64,000 nucleotides of DNA, taken from Rotaria macrura. Its lineage: Eukaryota > Rotifera > Eurotatoria > Philodinida > Philodinidae. Made by a program: the position numbers and the translations under genes. The stretch lies in NCBI GenBank assembly GCA_900239685.1, contig OENT01000472.1, forward strand, positions 46,559 to 110,558, read 5' to 3'. Positions within the stretch are counted from its first letter, which is position 1. Each line of letters starts with the position of its first letter. Shown here in pieces: positions 24,801 through 39,800 of the stretch. The notes under the pieces are model-generated. The model was not told the DNA's origin, made no database searches, and saw nothing but the letters and a program-made list of their open reading frames with translations.

Positions 24801-27800
24801 ATTTGTATCTATCACATGAAGATTGGAATCAATCGAATAATGAAAATTCAACAGTAAACGATACACATTCGACATCATCATCATCAGATACCGTTACACA
24901 CCAAGGATCAATTGTAATTAGTTGAATTTTTCGTCTCACGTTTTAAATTATTGTTCGTATTTATTTAGACATTAAATCAATCATCCGTTGAAAATTCTTC
25001 TCATCATAATGGAACGATGATTCATGAAAAAACGGCTATAGAAATAGCTGCCGAACAAATGCGTCTCTATGCTCAAAAGACATCAGAAGAACAACATTCT
25101 ATTGAAGATCTTGAAGAACAAACACTTTATGCATTAGCCATACATTATATTCAATTGATGGTTTATATGAAACTTCCATTGGATATATCATCATCAACGA
25201 ATATTCGACATTCAATATATAATCATAGTTCAAATATAACTAGTGGCGATGCAGATAGTGTCACAAGTGATTTTTATCATAGTACTAATGATCCGTTCAA
25301 GTTAGTTATTCTTAAATTTTCTTATTTTTTTCTATAAAAACAAATCTTTTACATATGTGTATTCATACTGATTGTCAGAAGAAAAAAATATCCATGCCTT
25401 CAAAAACAAAAGATACTGCACTCGATACATACGTCTATTCCTAATGGGAAACAAAAAATGGCATGTTGTCTATCTGTCGAACTCTTATTTTTCGGAAATA
25501 CATAAATAATAAACCAACGATAGTCGTAAACTATAAAATATTGCTTTCAACGTACAGATCAAAAAATTTAGTTTGCATCGCTCGAGAATTCACTTTTTAT
25601 AGTTTCTTGAATATCAGAGTCTTTACTACACTATAAAAACCAAGCAAAATGCTCACTTTAGGATCGATATTTAAGCATTCACATTCCTTTCCAAACTGTT
25701 GCCTTTGTAATTCAAGTTTTATTTCTTCCATTTTTAATAGGTTTACATAGTTTTCAATGTATACGAGATGAAGATGGTGTTTATATTTTCTATGTTTAAT
25801 ATCAAGAAGAGATTTCGTATCGAAATTTTGCAAGGTTTTACGATAGTACAGTCTGAATAAAGTATAAACTGTTTGAATAATGATTCGATAACTACATGCG
25901 AACTAAAATCCATTGAGACTCATATTTATTGCCATCGAATAGAAGTAGTTGGAAAACTTCACTCATAGGTTCTTCGACCGAGAAAATTCAGTTTACTACC
26001 ACAAAAATTAATGTATTGATATGATTCTCTACATAAAATCAAATATATTTTCAATTGATTCTTTCAGTTGACTATGAATTAGTTGATGAGTTATTAACTA
26101 ATATTGAATTAGTTAAATGAAAACAAAATCAAACAAACATTTAAGATTGATCCAACGATAGGAATTGTATTCATAGGGAAGAAAGTTTCGTCTGAATATT
26201 AAGCGATAAAATCTTATTCTGTTATATGAATCATACATCTCAGATGTAGTTCGTGAAATACTGAGACATTTTATTTGAAATAGTGAAAATCTACTAATCA
26301 CCCAAAAGCGGTTAGTGTACCAAACATAGATCGCTTTAGAATGACTAGTCTGTTCTTTCGATGGATTTTGCTCATGTTCGATTCTAATATCAGAAAAATA
26401 AAGTTACTACTATGTGTGATTATTTTGTTAAAAAATACATCCAAGATTCAACAAAATTTAAAAATGAACTAACTTCTTCCTCTCAAAGAACAGCTTTTAT
26501 GACTTTATCAGTGTAAACTATCGAGAAGAGATGTTAGGTCAATTAAGATACCTTGTTTCAAGTTATCTTTCACTTCTTCATTTTATTTGTATGCAAAAAT
26601 ACATCATACTTATGTTCGTTACAAATATAGTAGTTACTAAATAAATGCAAACATATATAATGTAAAGATAGAGGAATTCGAAAGGGAAACAATATTAAAT
26701 AACAGACTCAAATATTTTCAATCCATTACACGAATCTGTTTAGGTTTGTTTTCTTTTGATTTATAATGAAATAAATTCTTTTAATTTAGTGTACGAGATG
26801 CCGATGAAACATCCACTGTTGGTTCACACGATAGTGGAAATGGATTTGATTTGAATAATGATGATCAAATGACAGATCTTGTTCTTACTTCTGTTAGAAA
26901 ATTTGTTGATAAAATTTGTGATGAAAGTGGCGTCAATACAACACATAAAAATAGTCTTCATACAAAACTTTATCGTATGTATATTGATTAGTTGAATAAC
27001 TTAAACATACAAATGGAGCAGCTACAATAATTATTCGGACAGGCTTCTTTTTTCCCTCGCTTCCCTACAAACGAGAAAGAATCGAAAAGGTGATTCTAGT
27101 AAAGAAAACTGCTTCCGACAATCTGACTCCTAAGCATGGGACCTTTAGAAAACCAAAAGTTCTACATTCAGCGCACCTCGAAAATGCACATATAACCTTG
27201 TTTAGACTACATGGATGGATGGAACACATAATTCTCTACAAAATGAGACACCTCCGAAGTCTCTACGATATTTCCCGGTTAAGATACAGCACCTTAACTT
27301 TAGGCCGAAAATGGTTTTTTCTTACAATATGATTAAAAACATGACTTTTAGGCATTCCGTAAGATGACTGTAACTCAACCAAAAACTGTGGTAGAGGCCT
27401 TGGAGGCGTCTCATTTTGTAGAGAATTACTTGTTTTTATCCTTCCATGTAGCCTAAACAAGGTTATATGTGTATGTTCGAGGTGCGTTGAATGCCGGACT
27501 TTTGATTTTCTTGAGGTCCTATTCTTAGAAGTCAGATTGTCAGAAACAATTTTCTCTACTAAAATCACCTTTTAGCTTCTTTCTAACTTTTAGGGAAGCG
27601 GAAAATAAAGGTGTCTAAATAATTTTTTTTATATAGTGTATATATAGAAGTTCATTATGTGCTTATTTTCTTTTCTCTCTTGTCTGCATAGAAACTGTTC
27701 AAATTCAAATTGAGGTTCTTGAAAAAGTTTATCGTGAAACACGACGTGTAGCACCATTGCCTAAACCATTATTACCTCGTTTTGTTACCATACCTGAATT

Positions 27801-30800
27801 ATTCGAACATGAAGAATCAATTGCTCTTCGTTCATATCTATTATCCGATGGAAGAGATGAATTTCTTATTGGACAAAATTCTTTATTACCAGCTGAAGGT
27901 GCTTTAATTATGACTAATTATCGTTTGATTTTCAAAGGTCGTCCAGTTAATCCAGCAAGTAGGTTGTGTGTTTTGAAAAAAGTTTACATAAAAAAAGAAA
28001 CTTCAATGAAATTTTTAGCAATACTGAATAAAGTTTTATTTTATTAAGAATAGAGTTTTTTCTCAATTTTGTATTTCTTTTCTTCTAGTTGCAAATGACT
28101 ATGTGATCGTTCGTTCATTTCCAATATCATCCTTAATTCGTGAAAAGAAACTTTCTGGTCAATTTCGTGTCGATAATTCAAATATTTGCCTTCACAATGG
28201 TATTCAATTACGATCGGCAACATTTCAAGTTTGTTTTTTCTTTTCTTCAAACAAAAAAAGAATCAATCGATCATATTACGTTGTTTTTCTTTTGTTTAGT
28301 TAATTAAAGTTTTTTTTGATGATGAAGTTCTTGTTGATGATATTGAAAAATTTCGTACAAAACTCGTGGAAAAACGTTATCCAGAATCTGTTTTTCAAAC
28401 ATTTTGTTTTTCAATCTATAGTGATTATAATCCTGTTATCAACAAACAAAAAGATGGAACACTCAAGTAAAAATCTGATAACATTGAATAATATGAATGA
28501 ATATCTTTTTTCGTTTTCAAAACGTTTTTTTTTTAAACTAACATATACCTATAGTTCACAACAGAGAACGAACTTGATAAATATATCGTTGTTTGCATTA
28601 CTCGAGGACTCTAATGACTTGTGCTATTGAAGTTTACACATGGTAAGGTAACGTTTGCTAATAAGCAATTGTTTTCCAATCTGAACTCAGTGAGTAGAAT
28701 CCAATGAAAATCGACAAACAATGAAGTAATATAAACAAGAACTTCTGTTCATAGGTATCTAATTGTGATGTTTTCTATCGAGACTTTGTTTACATGATAA
28801 ATACCAATGAATCGAATAATTATTGTTGTAATTGAGATTTTGCTTAATAATGCGTTATGTGTCATAACAATCTTTGTTGGTCATTGAAAAACGAAAATTT
28901 CTCGTTTCTTTCGTATAGTATCAATGATCTTGGAATTTTATAAATGAGTTGGAAATTAGAGAGATTGACGGTTTGAAGTTAACTGAAATCGAAAATTGTG
29001 AAAAAATATTTCTCTCTGTTGCCTGTCGTCATTGTTGAGTAATTTTTATACGATGAAATCTTTCATCCATGCCATTTACATTGAATCATGTTAGTCACGT
29101 AAAATAAAAAACAGACAACTGATTTACTTATATAAAGAATGACTATTTACTTACTAATACTTTAGTTGACAATATTGTCTCTGTAAAAGTCATCATGCTC
29201 ATTATTGAATAGTAATCAAGAACAATGGAGAAATCAAACGGCAAATAGTAAATAAATTTGATCTCTGTCATAATAATCATTTTAAAAAGATGATGTAGAT
29301 GTTTTAAAATTCTGTGTCAAAGAGTATTTTTATCAGATAGATTAAATATAAATTTCCATGTAACCAGTCAGTTGAAAATCTAGTGAACACTGACATACGA
29401 TCGAATTTTGAATCTCACAGAATACATTCCACTAGTTCTATTTACTTTCAGACCTAACAATTTTCATGTGTTTAGAAAATATGGTCGTTATGCGCGTAAT
29501 GTTCTACGAAAGAAAGGTCTCATACCACCAAAAGATTTAACAACACATCCAAATATGTCATTGAAATCGAATGGAACAGGTATTATGACAGGTGGCCTTA
29601 AAACATTCAATGGTTCGATGAGACATCAACAAAATATTTTGATTCGAACACCGGAACCGGTTCGACGTAGTTTAACACTAACCAATACACGTTCGCCTAA
29701 ATCTATATCTATACATAATAATGAACGATCAGCAACTGGTATTTCAACAATAACAACACCATCAACAATACATGAATGTGATGAAGGAATCAGTGGAAAT
29801 AATAGTGATGATGAGGATGAAGATAGATCATCAAGTAAGACGATCTTATTTTTTTTAAATTTTATTCATCATTTTTCAAATTATTTTCAGATACAATCGA
29901 TGAATCCAATACTTATGCAACTATATCGAATGAAACGAAAAGTCTTGAACGTTTTACAGATAGTTTCGTCTACAAAGATTTTGTTCGACAAGGTCTTATT
30001 GCAATAACATTTCCATCATCACGTTCAACAATACGTACAACGAATGTAGCATCATTGACATCAACTATATCATTAACTATTTCATCAAATATAAATGAAA
30101 ATAATGTGAACAATAGTGGACAACAATTAGTTAATTCAAGCAATGGAAATAATAACAGTACAATGACGACAACAACAGGAATGAATACAACATCAACAAC
30201 GAGTCCTCTTATATTGACGAGCGATGATGCTTTTCGTATTTCACATATTAATCGAAATTTTGGCTTTTGTAGAAGGTAATTTTTTAAATCAATCGAGTTT
30301 TCTTAATGACAAAAAAAAAGTTCAATAGTCAACGTACGTGTTGATACCATACATTTCTAGTTCTTAATAGAAAATGGATGATTGTTGTTTTCTTTCGCAT
30401 GAGAAGAAAAAGTCATTTAATAATAAATGAAAAGAAAACGAACTAAGTAGAAATCATTGAATGTAGAATGAAGCAATCGATCTTTTTTGATGTTTGAGTT
30501 TTTTGAAAAGTATTCTTTTTTACAATCATAAATGTAAAGATACTCTTTGAAAATTTTTGTTTTGATTAAAATAACTGAAAACAAAATAATTCTAATTGAA
30601 AAAAAGTCATCCATTACAAACAAATATTCAGAATCCATCGAAAATTTAGAGTCGAAATAGATTTGTCCTTGTTTAGATGTGACATTGTGGAGTCTCTAGT
30701 TTTATTGTCTTTTTCTTGTGTCCTATCTTAGTTGAAGATTTTTTATCGAAATCTTTTTCTGCCGCTCCTTCTTTTTACAAGTGTGCATAGTCCTATTAAA

Positions 30801-33800
30801 AGATCTATCTCATGCAGATGCAGAGGGCAAAGCAAGTTGATTCTTTTCTGCTAATCTGTGTGCATGCTCATTCTATGAGAATATAATTTATATATTATAC
30901 ATATAATGTTCAGTGTCTGTGTGTTTTTCTGTACCGGATGAAAGGTGAAAATTTAAAGGCAAAGGATTCTAGAATTTGTTAGAAGTTTCCAGATTTATGG
31001 GTCAGTGACTATAGGTTTCTGGAATTTTCTAGATTTCTCTCAAACTTTCACTGAGACCCATGCATATGGGATAAAGATCAAGGTTAAAAGTCAAAAGTTG
31101 AAGATGGAACCGGATATTGCTATGTTCCTAGTGAAGCGATAGAAATATGTAGACTCTTTCAGAATGTTACAAAGCCATCGAGAACTTTTTATAATCTTTG
31201 ATAATGTTTCGGCACTTGCTGGAGTTTTCTAGAACTATCAGTGACCACACACTATGCATGATCGAGAATGTTTTCGACGGCTCTAGGATAGGCTACAATG
31301 GTATAAGGCTATAAGGGGGTAAGACTACAAGTTTAAAATCTATTAAAGCACAGATGTGAAACTTTACAGGAGAAGCATCCATGCAGTATGCACGGGATCT
31401 CGCTAATCTTCATCTATGTCACTGTTTCCTAGAGTGAAAAATCACTTGTCTCTTGTTTGTCTGATGATTTACGAAAGAAACTAAATTGTCATTCAATCCA
31501 TTTAACAATAATTGATGTCAAACTTTCTTCACTCAATTTATTATACATATCCTGGATAAAATAATATTCGTTTATCTTTCTAGTTATCCATTGGTACTTG
31601 TATTACCAAAAGATATTCTTGATGAAAGTTTAAAAAAAGTAGCCCGATGCCATAAACTTCAACGGTAAGATTCTTTTATAGAAATGTTTATTTTTCTCAA
31701 ATATTCATATGTAATTCTTTTCTTTCCTATAGTGTTCCTGTGATTGTCTGGCGTAATCCACGTACCAAGTCATTATTACTTCGTGGTTCAGCTTTTTGTA
31801 ATAAGGGTTTTATTAATCTACTTGTGAAAGGTCCACAAACGAATTCAAGTATGTTTAATTGAACTCTTACGATAGATTTTATTTGTAAATGAAAAAAAAC
31901 AACCAAATCTCTAGGCTCATCGAGTGATACGAATGCAAGCATAGAGCAAGAGCGTTATTTTGATGCTATTGTTAAATTAACACCAACGAAAATGCCCTTT
32001 TCAACTGAACTTGGTGATGGCGATGAACCTGAATCAACAGATATAACACCATTATCGGTTCGAAAAACAGTACATCATTCTGCAACAAATCGTTTACAAA
32101 ATTTATTACCAGCGCGAGTTCTTTATGATCGTCCACGAACAAGTAAATTGAATAAAGATACACTATTGAGATATTTATTAACATATATTTGTTTTTCGAA
32201 AATATATCTATGAATGAAATATAAAACTTTCATCTCTAGAAAACATCATAAACAGTTCGAATGATAAACGATTAAAACATAAAAGTCGTATTTCGAATAT
32301 TTTCAAAAGTTCGAGTAGTGCCACATTAATCGATGATATGCGATTGACTATTGGTAAACAAACATATGAATTGACCTATTTGCATCAGCTTTCGTTTTTT
32401 TTCTTTCTTTCATATCCTACTTTTTATTACATAAGCTTATTGCTTTTGAATGAACATATCAAATTCGAGGAAATTCACGAAATATAATATAACTTTGTTT
32501 TTTACCTAATATTTTTTAGCGAGTGTTAATGTTCATTCAAATATTGAGACATTACCACGAAGTGAAACAGCAAGTTATACATCGATGAATTCACCAACAA
32601 CATCATCAGTAACGACAAGTGCAGGTGGTGGTACTGGTAATGGATCAACAAATTTTGATATTGATTTCAATGAGTCAATTTTACAAGTTCATAAACGTTC
32701 ACCGCTTTATATTATCGGTGATCGAGCTCAACATCGCGTAAGTCTTCGCATCGATTGATATGAAAATTAATTTTCGATAAAATTTTGTCAGAACAATGCT
32801 TGCGCAAATTATTATAAGAATTCGTGAATATTGCTGATAGTACTAATAATATACATATTGTTTTATTCGATTTCATGTTGTATCTAGTTTTTATCATAGT
32901 TTATTTCATCCTTTCAAACTGCAACGCTAAAGTATTTTAGATTGTTTCATGGGATCTTTTTTACGGTAGTGTCAGACCATGTTTACTGAAATATTCTAAT
33001 TTTGTATTACGCTCAGAGATTCGAGTGCTGTTCGATAGATTTCTGAATATTAATGAAATTTAAGAATGTCTCAGGTTTTTCGCATATTTCTTTTTGAAGT
33101 ATTGACATTTGACTTCATCACAAATCAGCTTGTGACTATGAACGTTGTCTTAGTTGAATTCTTAATGAAATTTACCATATGAGTTAAGCTACATTTGAAG
33201 TTCTCTCATATATAACCATTAGCTTTACTGAATAGGGAACAGAGCGGAAAAACATCTACTTTGCTAATGCAACCTTTTAATTAAGTCCAAAGCTGAATTC
33301 TTTCTCGCATAGTGTTTTACCAAGCGTCACCCTTCCACAAGTCAAAAATTCATTTCCATCTAAGAGCTATGAATCATTTTGCAGTTGCCAAGGAATATAT
33401 GGGCGAACGTTGGAAGCTTAAAGTAAACTTTTAGATCCAAATATGGAATCGTTGACGAGTTGTTATTCTAGTAAAGGTCAAACTATCGGCATGTACTAGG
33501 TTCCGGATTTTATAAACAATATATAAAGAGATAGATCTTAGATTGATGTTTGTCTGTTTTCCTTTCACTAGATTCGAGGAAAGTCCGTAATTCGTATGAG
33601 GAGTGATCAGACTTTCTTAAAGTCAGAATTCTTTCAAAAATCAACAATGAAGACTATCAAACTACATAGCGATGTTGAAATCGACTTTTACCCCGGATGG
33701 GAGAGGGATAGACCCAGAGAATCAAGTAAAATTAATTGGATATCTAAAGAGATTCTCGAATTACTGTATGAAACTTCGCAGATCAAGAAAATAACTAACA

Positions 33801-36800
33801 ATCTATGCCCTATAGGAATTAGTGTAACTGTGACAAATATATTGCAATGCCTTTGTAAGATAGATGACATTCGAGTATGAGTTGTTAAATAAGTAAAACA
33901 TCTGATAACTCTCAAATTTATACTCAATTATAACTTGAATCAAGACGCATGCGATCAATATGGTTTTGAGAAGATTACAGATCATTGCTTCAATGCGACA
34001 TTCACTACTATCAATTCGCATTGTCTACTTTGCAGGTGTTGTTTTATATTTACCATGCCATCGATTTCTTGATACTAAATTAAGAAGGATATTAACGAAG
34101 AAAATCCCTATTTCCAAGCATGTTCTGAGACAATCAGTAATCAATATTATCAGAGGTAGAAACTAAAAAATCGTTTCATGTGCCAAAATGACAAAAGAAA
34201 ACTTCTGAATACAATCTATGTGTTGAGGTTCAAGTATTCTTTGTCTTACTTGATCTGCATCATAGCCAACTCTTCTTCATCATATTTCATTTTATCACCT
34301 TTGATCAGTATCTCATTAAAAATAAAAAAACCTAAAGATCAGTGTTATCTTACTTAGTAAAAATAATTTATTTCAGACTGGTCGTCTTGAACAATTTCAA
34401 AATTATTGTTTTCTTCCACTTGAATTTCATGATGTTAGTCAAATAAAAGCAAGTTTTAAAAAGATGACACGTGCTTGTGTGCCTAGTATGGCAGCACAAA
34501 TTTCGCATAGTCATGCACATAGCAATGGTGTTGACGCGTCATCAACTACAATTCCGCATTCAATGTCATTTTATAAACTTCTTGAAGAATCCCGATGGCT
34601 TTATCAAGTAAAATTGAATTAAAAATTTTAGAATGAGAAAAATAAAAGAATTGTTTAAAAACATGTTCTTTCTCTATTATTTAGTTACAAAAAATCTTAT
34701 TGGTCTGTGTATATATCGTTCAATTTATTGAAGATCACGCATCATCAGTAATGATTTGTGTTGAAGATGGTTGGGATACAGCGGCACAACTTGTTTCAAT
34801 AAGCGAATTACTACTTGATCCATACTATCGAACATTTGAAGGATTTCAAACATTGATTGAACGCGAATGGTTTGCCTTTGGACATCGTTTTTCACATCGA
34901 TCAAATCAGACAGCAACAAATAAAACTGGTTTTGCACCTGTCTTTCTTCAATTTCTTGATCTTGTTCATCAAGTATGTTTCGATTTAAGCTAAAACGAAT
35001 CTATGATATTCTGTAGGAAATGTCTGTCAATCGTAACTAGCAGTCATTGATTCTATCGTATCTCTAAGACTTATGTCGAGAGCATAGTTGAAGTTTCACA
35101 TTTGTGACGATAACAGTCAGAGTTCCACAAAATCACCCTAAAATCGTTCCATGTGTTGCTGCCTTATTTCGTTATGGACATGTAATTCATCGTTGTCGAA
35201 GAATGATTAATAAATAAGCCAGGGACTTTATAGTATCTTCATCAATTGGAATCGTTTACTGCAATATGCATCTGTTAGAAAATCATATTTGCATGACGGC
35301 ATTTTTTCATAAGAATAAACAATAACGACTCAGTAAGAAGTAAATCTTTTAAATACTGATCTGAGAAAAAGTATACTGTCGATATTTTTCGAGATGTGGG
35401 ATGTGCGTGCTCCAAAAAGAAAAGGACAGGACATTGCCGCTCGGAAATCTTTTTCCATCACCAAACCATTCAGAAATCTGTCAGATTAATGTTGATACGT
35501 GCTGACGGTGATCAACTCTATTGTCAATATGATTGCCACAAGGATGAGATAAGAGTTTCCTCCATGTTTAGTGGAGCTCGGGTAGTAGATATGTAACATA
35601 ATAACTTAGAATGATAAAACCAGAGTCACGTACCTAACTTCATTCGAGTTTTATGAGAACAGTTTGAAAAAATGAGAACTCCTCACGACAAGATATAGTT
35701 TTTTAAGTCGATTCAAATACAATGAAATATTGAGTATATCAAAGCATCGGGAAGAAAACTTTTCCTTTTCTAATTGTTCAATATTTCGATCATGATTATT
35801 TGATTATAAAATCGATAAAAACTTCTCAAGGTATGGAATCAATATCCAAGTGAATTCGAATTCAATCAATATTATCTTCGTTTTCTTGCCTATCATCATT
35901 TATCGAATCGTTTTAAAAATTTTATGCTCGATTGTGATTGTGAACGTAAAAAAGATCGAAATTGGTATGTTGATACAACTCGTGATTCATTAACAGATGA
36001 TACGACTGGTAAATTCCTTTTATTTATTATTCAATAAATTCTTTCATATTTGTTCTTTTCAAAGGTTTATATCGTTGTAATACAATAAATATTTGGGATT
36101 ACATAACAAAAGTTAATAGAGAATCAGCAAGATTCTATAATTTTCTTTATTCGCCATCCAATGATAGTTGTGTTCTACGTCCATCGTATAAAATGTATTC
36201 ACTTGATATATGGGATTTTTATCTTAGTGAAACATTAGAAACAGGTTGTCCATACGATCTTGATATAGCACTTGCCGAACATGACGAACATTTAAATGAT
36301 GCCGAATTAAGACAACGTACTAAATGTATATCAGCTATTTATGATGATACTAGTATTTGTTTACCAGATTTTTTCAATGATATTGTATCTGTACGTCAAT
36401 TGTAGTTTTAGTTTTCTTTTCGTGACTAACAATCGAATTCATTCTGTTTAGGAAATGTCCAATACTTTGCAATATACAAATAGTGAATCATGGAAAATCT
36501 ATTGGGATAAAATTGAAAAACCTGAACGAGAAAAAGTACAGGTACGTGTATAGTAGATTTGTTTCTTCACAGTAGTTTTCAATGAAAGTGTTTGATATCG
36601 AAATAGAATTCGAAAAAACGTTTCTATTCATAAATTGTAATCTAATCACTGGTCATCAATAGATAGATGTCATCGGGTGATCCAGTATAAATGGATATCT
36701 TAGCATCTCGTTAAAACTTCGTCTATTTCTCATGGATCAGATCTCTTTTTTCTTCAAACGATTAGTCATACACTTCTCTGGAAAAACATAGTGTATTTTC

Positions 36801-39800
36801 ATTCATGTATAAATACTCATCATTCTTTTTTCACATACGAAACAACTATGAAGCATGATTTCTTGAAGAATTTTCCTACACAAGCATTTCAGTTTAGTGA
36901 TGAGAATCCGATTCGGTAGCATTTTATGTTCAACTAATAAAAAAACCAGTTCGCTCCAAATTCAGTACTCCGAATGAGTTAATCTGAACTTTTTGTAGAC
37001 TATTAGTTTCTGTCAATAAGAGCAGAAACATATTCAGTTTACCATTGGTATGTTTTTTACGTCTTCGAAACTGATCATCGAAAACAACCGCTTAGAATAG
37101 ATTGTGATCTCTAAATTATGAGCCCCTCCACCCACCTCCCCCCTCTCAGTTGTGCTTCTGCAAGATCTATCTTCAAATTTCGTTGGTTACTCGATTTGTA
37201 AATTTTTTCTTTTTGTCCTTGTGCTGATCTACTAACAGTGGTTTCGTTGTCCTTCTTTAATAGACTCGAACCTTTAAACGATCCTTAAACATGATCTAGT
37301 CTAAGAATTACCGCATTCAATGAGTAGTTTCGAGCTCTTTTCTATATGACTGCCTGTATTTAGAATTTCGGATAACCCCGGAGATCTTCGAAAGTACGAC
37401 TTTTCGCAAGTCTTTGCTCTGTTTGTGATTTTAACTAGTATTATTGCAGTTAAAAACACAGTTTGAAAGAGCGTTGTGTAGCGACTGAATTTCACGAGGA
37501 GTTTTTTATTATGAAAATACAGTTGTGTGTCATGAACAGATCAAAGAATTAATCAACATACCATTCATTCTGCGCAACTCGTTAGTTAGTGGTCAATAGG
37601 TTTTTAGGATGATAGAAAAATGTGGTCAATTGTCATTTCTCTCAATTGTTTTATTATCAAGTGAGATTCATATTTTGGAGTAATTCATCTGACTATTTGT
37701 TAGTCAATACAGATGCTCTTGTTTATGGTCTGCTTGATAAGAATCGAGTGTTATTCACAAATGTAACGTAATGTTAAACACAATAAAACAAAGGCTCATG
37801 TTTTGAATAGTTAGCTTTAAAAGTCAGACTAAATTTGATGAACATGAAAATCTTTAATAATGATTGAGTCAGCTTGATCAATTTAAATTGGTTGACTATT
37901 GACAAGTACACATCACTAATCACACTGTCATGTTTACGTTAGTCATAGTTGATTAAAATGAAAATATGACAAATTTATTTTGGTTAGTGTAGCATTTTGA
38001 ATTTATAAATTATAGCGTCCAAGGTTCAATATTACAATAAAGAAAGAAATAAAACTAGCCGTAAGAATATACTTTCTTTTCTTGTTGTATTTCAGTTAAC
38101 ATGTATTAGATGCTATGAAATACTTGGACAAGATATATTTTCTATAAATAGTTATTCTTCTTATTTTGTTTTATAAATTTCACCTTTACATATTTATTAC
38201 CGGTTTCAAAAGTAGTTGCAATAAAACATTTAATTTACTAACAGAATAGATTCTTACATTTTCGATTTAAATATATCTACTATAAATAAATAATTTTTAT
38301 AGCGAATATCGATGCAAGATGAAGCATATAAACGAATGAATTCTCGTCAAAATTATCTTCAACCACAACGATCTCTGTCATCATCGATATCATCGTCACG
38401 TACATCATCTATGTATGGTTCTCATTCATATGAATTAAAACAATTTTCAACACCACAGATCTGTGATGCTTGCGATGAATTAATCAAATCACCTAACGGT
38501 TCGTTATAAGAATACCGACATTTGTTTTTAGTTGTCTTCAATTTTTTTCAAACAAAAATTTCTACATACTAGAAGGTGTACGAGCACTTCAATGTCGGGA
38601 TTGTTCAAATATTTGTCATGAAAAATGTCGACCGATTGCATCATGTAAACCATGTAGACGTATTGGTGTTAGTGGATCGTCGGAATCTCAAATTGTTGTA
38701 AATTCAACTCGTTTTGAAACGGGCAGTGTTACAGGTAGAGTTTTTTTAGTCTTATTCATCGTGGTGACTTTGTTTTGTGTTGTACGTATAAATCATAATA
38801 TCATACATCATTTCCAGATATTACCGATGTTTTATTGGAGAAAGCGGGTAAAAGTCATAGCTGACTTAGAATATAGATCAATATACAATGTATATTTTCT
38901 TACTAACCAAATAGACATACATATTATCTGATTCTAATAGCCATGAAAGATTCAAATGAAGTAAGTTTCATATGACAAAATGTATTTATTGAAAATAAAG
39001 ACCACAACTTTCTTAAACATCATGAAGAAAACATATGTAAAGTCTCTTGAACAATGATTCCTCTATGTCACAGTATGAGTACTGATAGTAAATTCTATTT
39101 TACACCATTGAAAGTACCACATTGATTATCTTGTAGGGAAGTCACAATGAAAATGACATTTTCTACTTTCATATCCTGCTGAGGAGTCCAGACGTTGCAG
39201 TCGTCCTTCTTATCAGTGTGGTTTTGGATGATCATTCAGGTCAAGAATTAAAATCAATTTCTCAGCGTGAATCTATAACACATTCCTTTAGCAGAGAATC
39301 ATTGATAGTTATTCGATGCAACTGAGCATCATTCTCTTATCAGTATGTTTCTGTTTAAAAAAGCAGATCACTGTACGATCGAACTTCATAATCATTAGAA
39401 TCAAGGATGAAAATAGAATGAAACGAACAAGATACAAAATAAAACAAGCATATTCAATAAATCGACTTACGCTTGAGATTAGAACAAAATCTTGAAATCT
39501 ATTTATTATTCATAAAAATTTGTCGCGAGTGTTGAGATTAAATGTGAACTTGTTTTGAATTGAGAAAAAAAAACCCTACTTAAATTTACTAAACAAAGCA
39601 AACTTGGACAATGTTCCTATGATAAAAAAATTATGATTGCTAATAGTTTTGATGAAAGATTTCGACAAAATCATCATTTAATAATGGATCAAACTTCGTT
39701 CATATGGTTCTATAGAAGATTATAATTGAAATCTGATCTTTTGAGTTTCAAGCACACATTTTAATTGTTTCTTCTGCTTGGCTATTAAAATCAGATAAGA

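Noticed and set aside
27090-27568. Two overlapping ORFs with similar N termini, looking like a small gene family
   Set aside because: The similarity comes from the arms of the foldback palindrome; neither has coding features and they sit in an SBF intron.
35396-35596. Short ORF reading like a myristoylated MGCACS protein in SBF intron 27
   Set aside because: The first codon is GTG, not ATG; the nearby ATG is in another frame, and the segment is inside a well-supported intron.
38941-38960. Possible 20-base cassette exon in SBF intron 33
   Set aside because: Bounded by AG and GTAAGT, but inclusion destroys the PH-domain frame.
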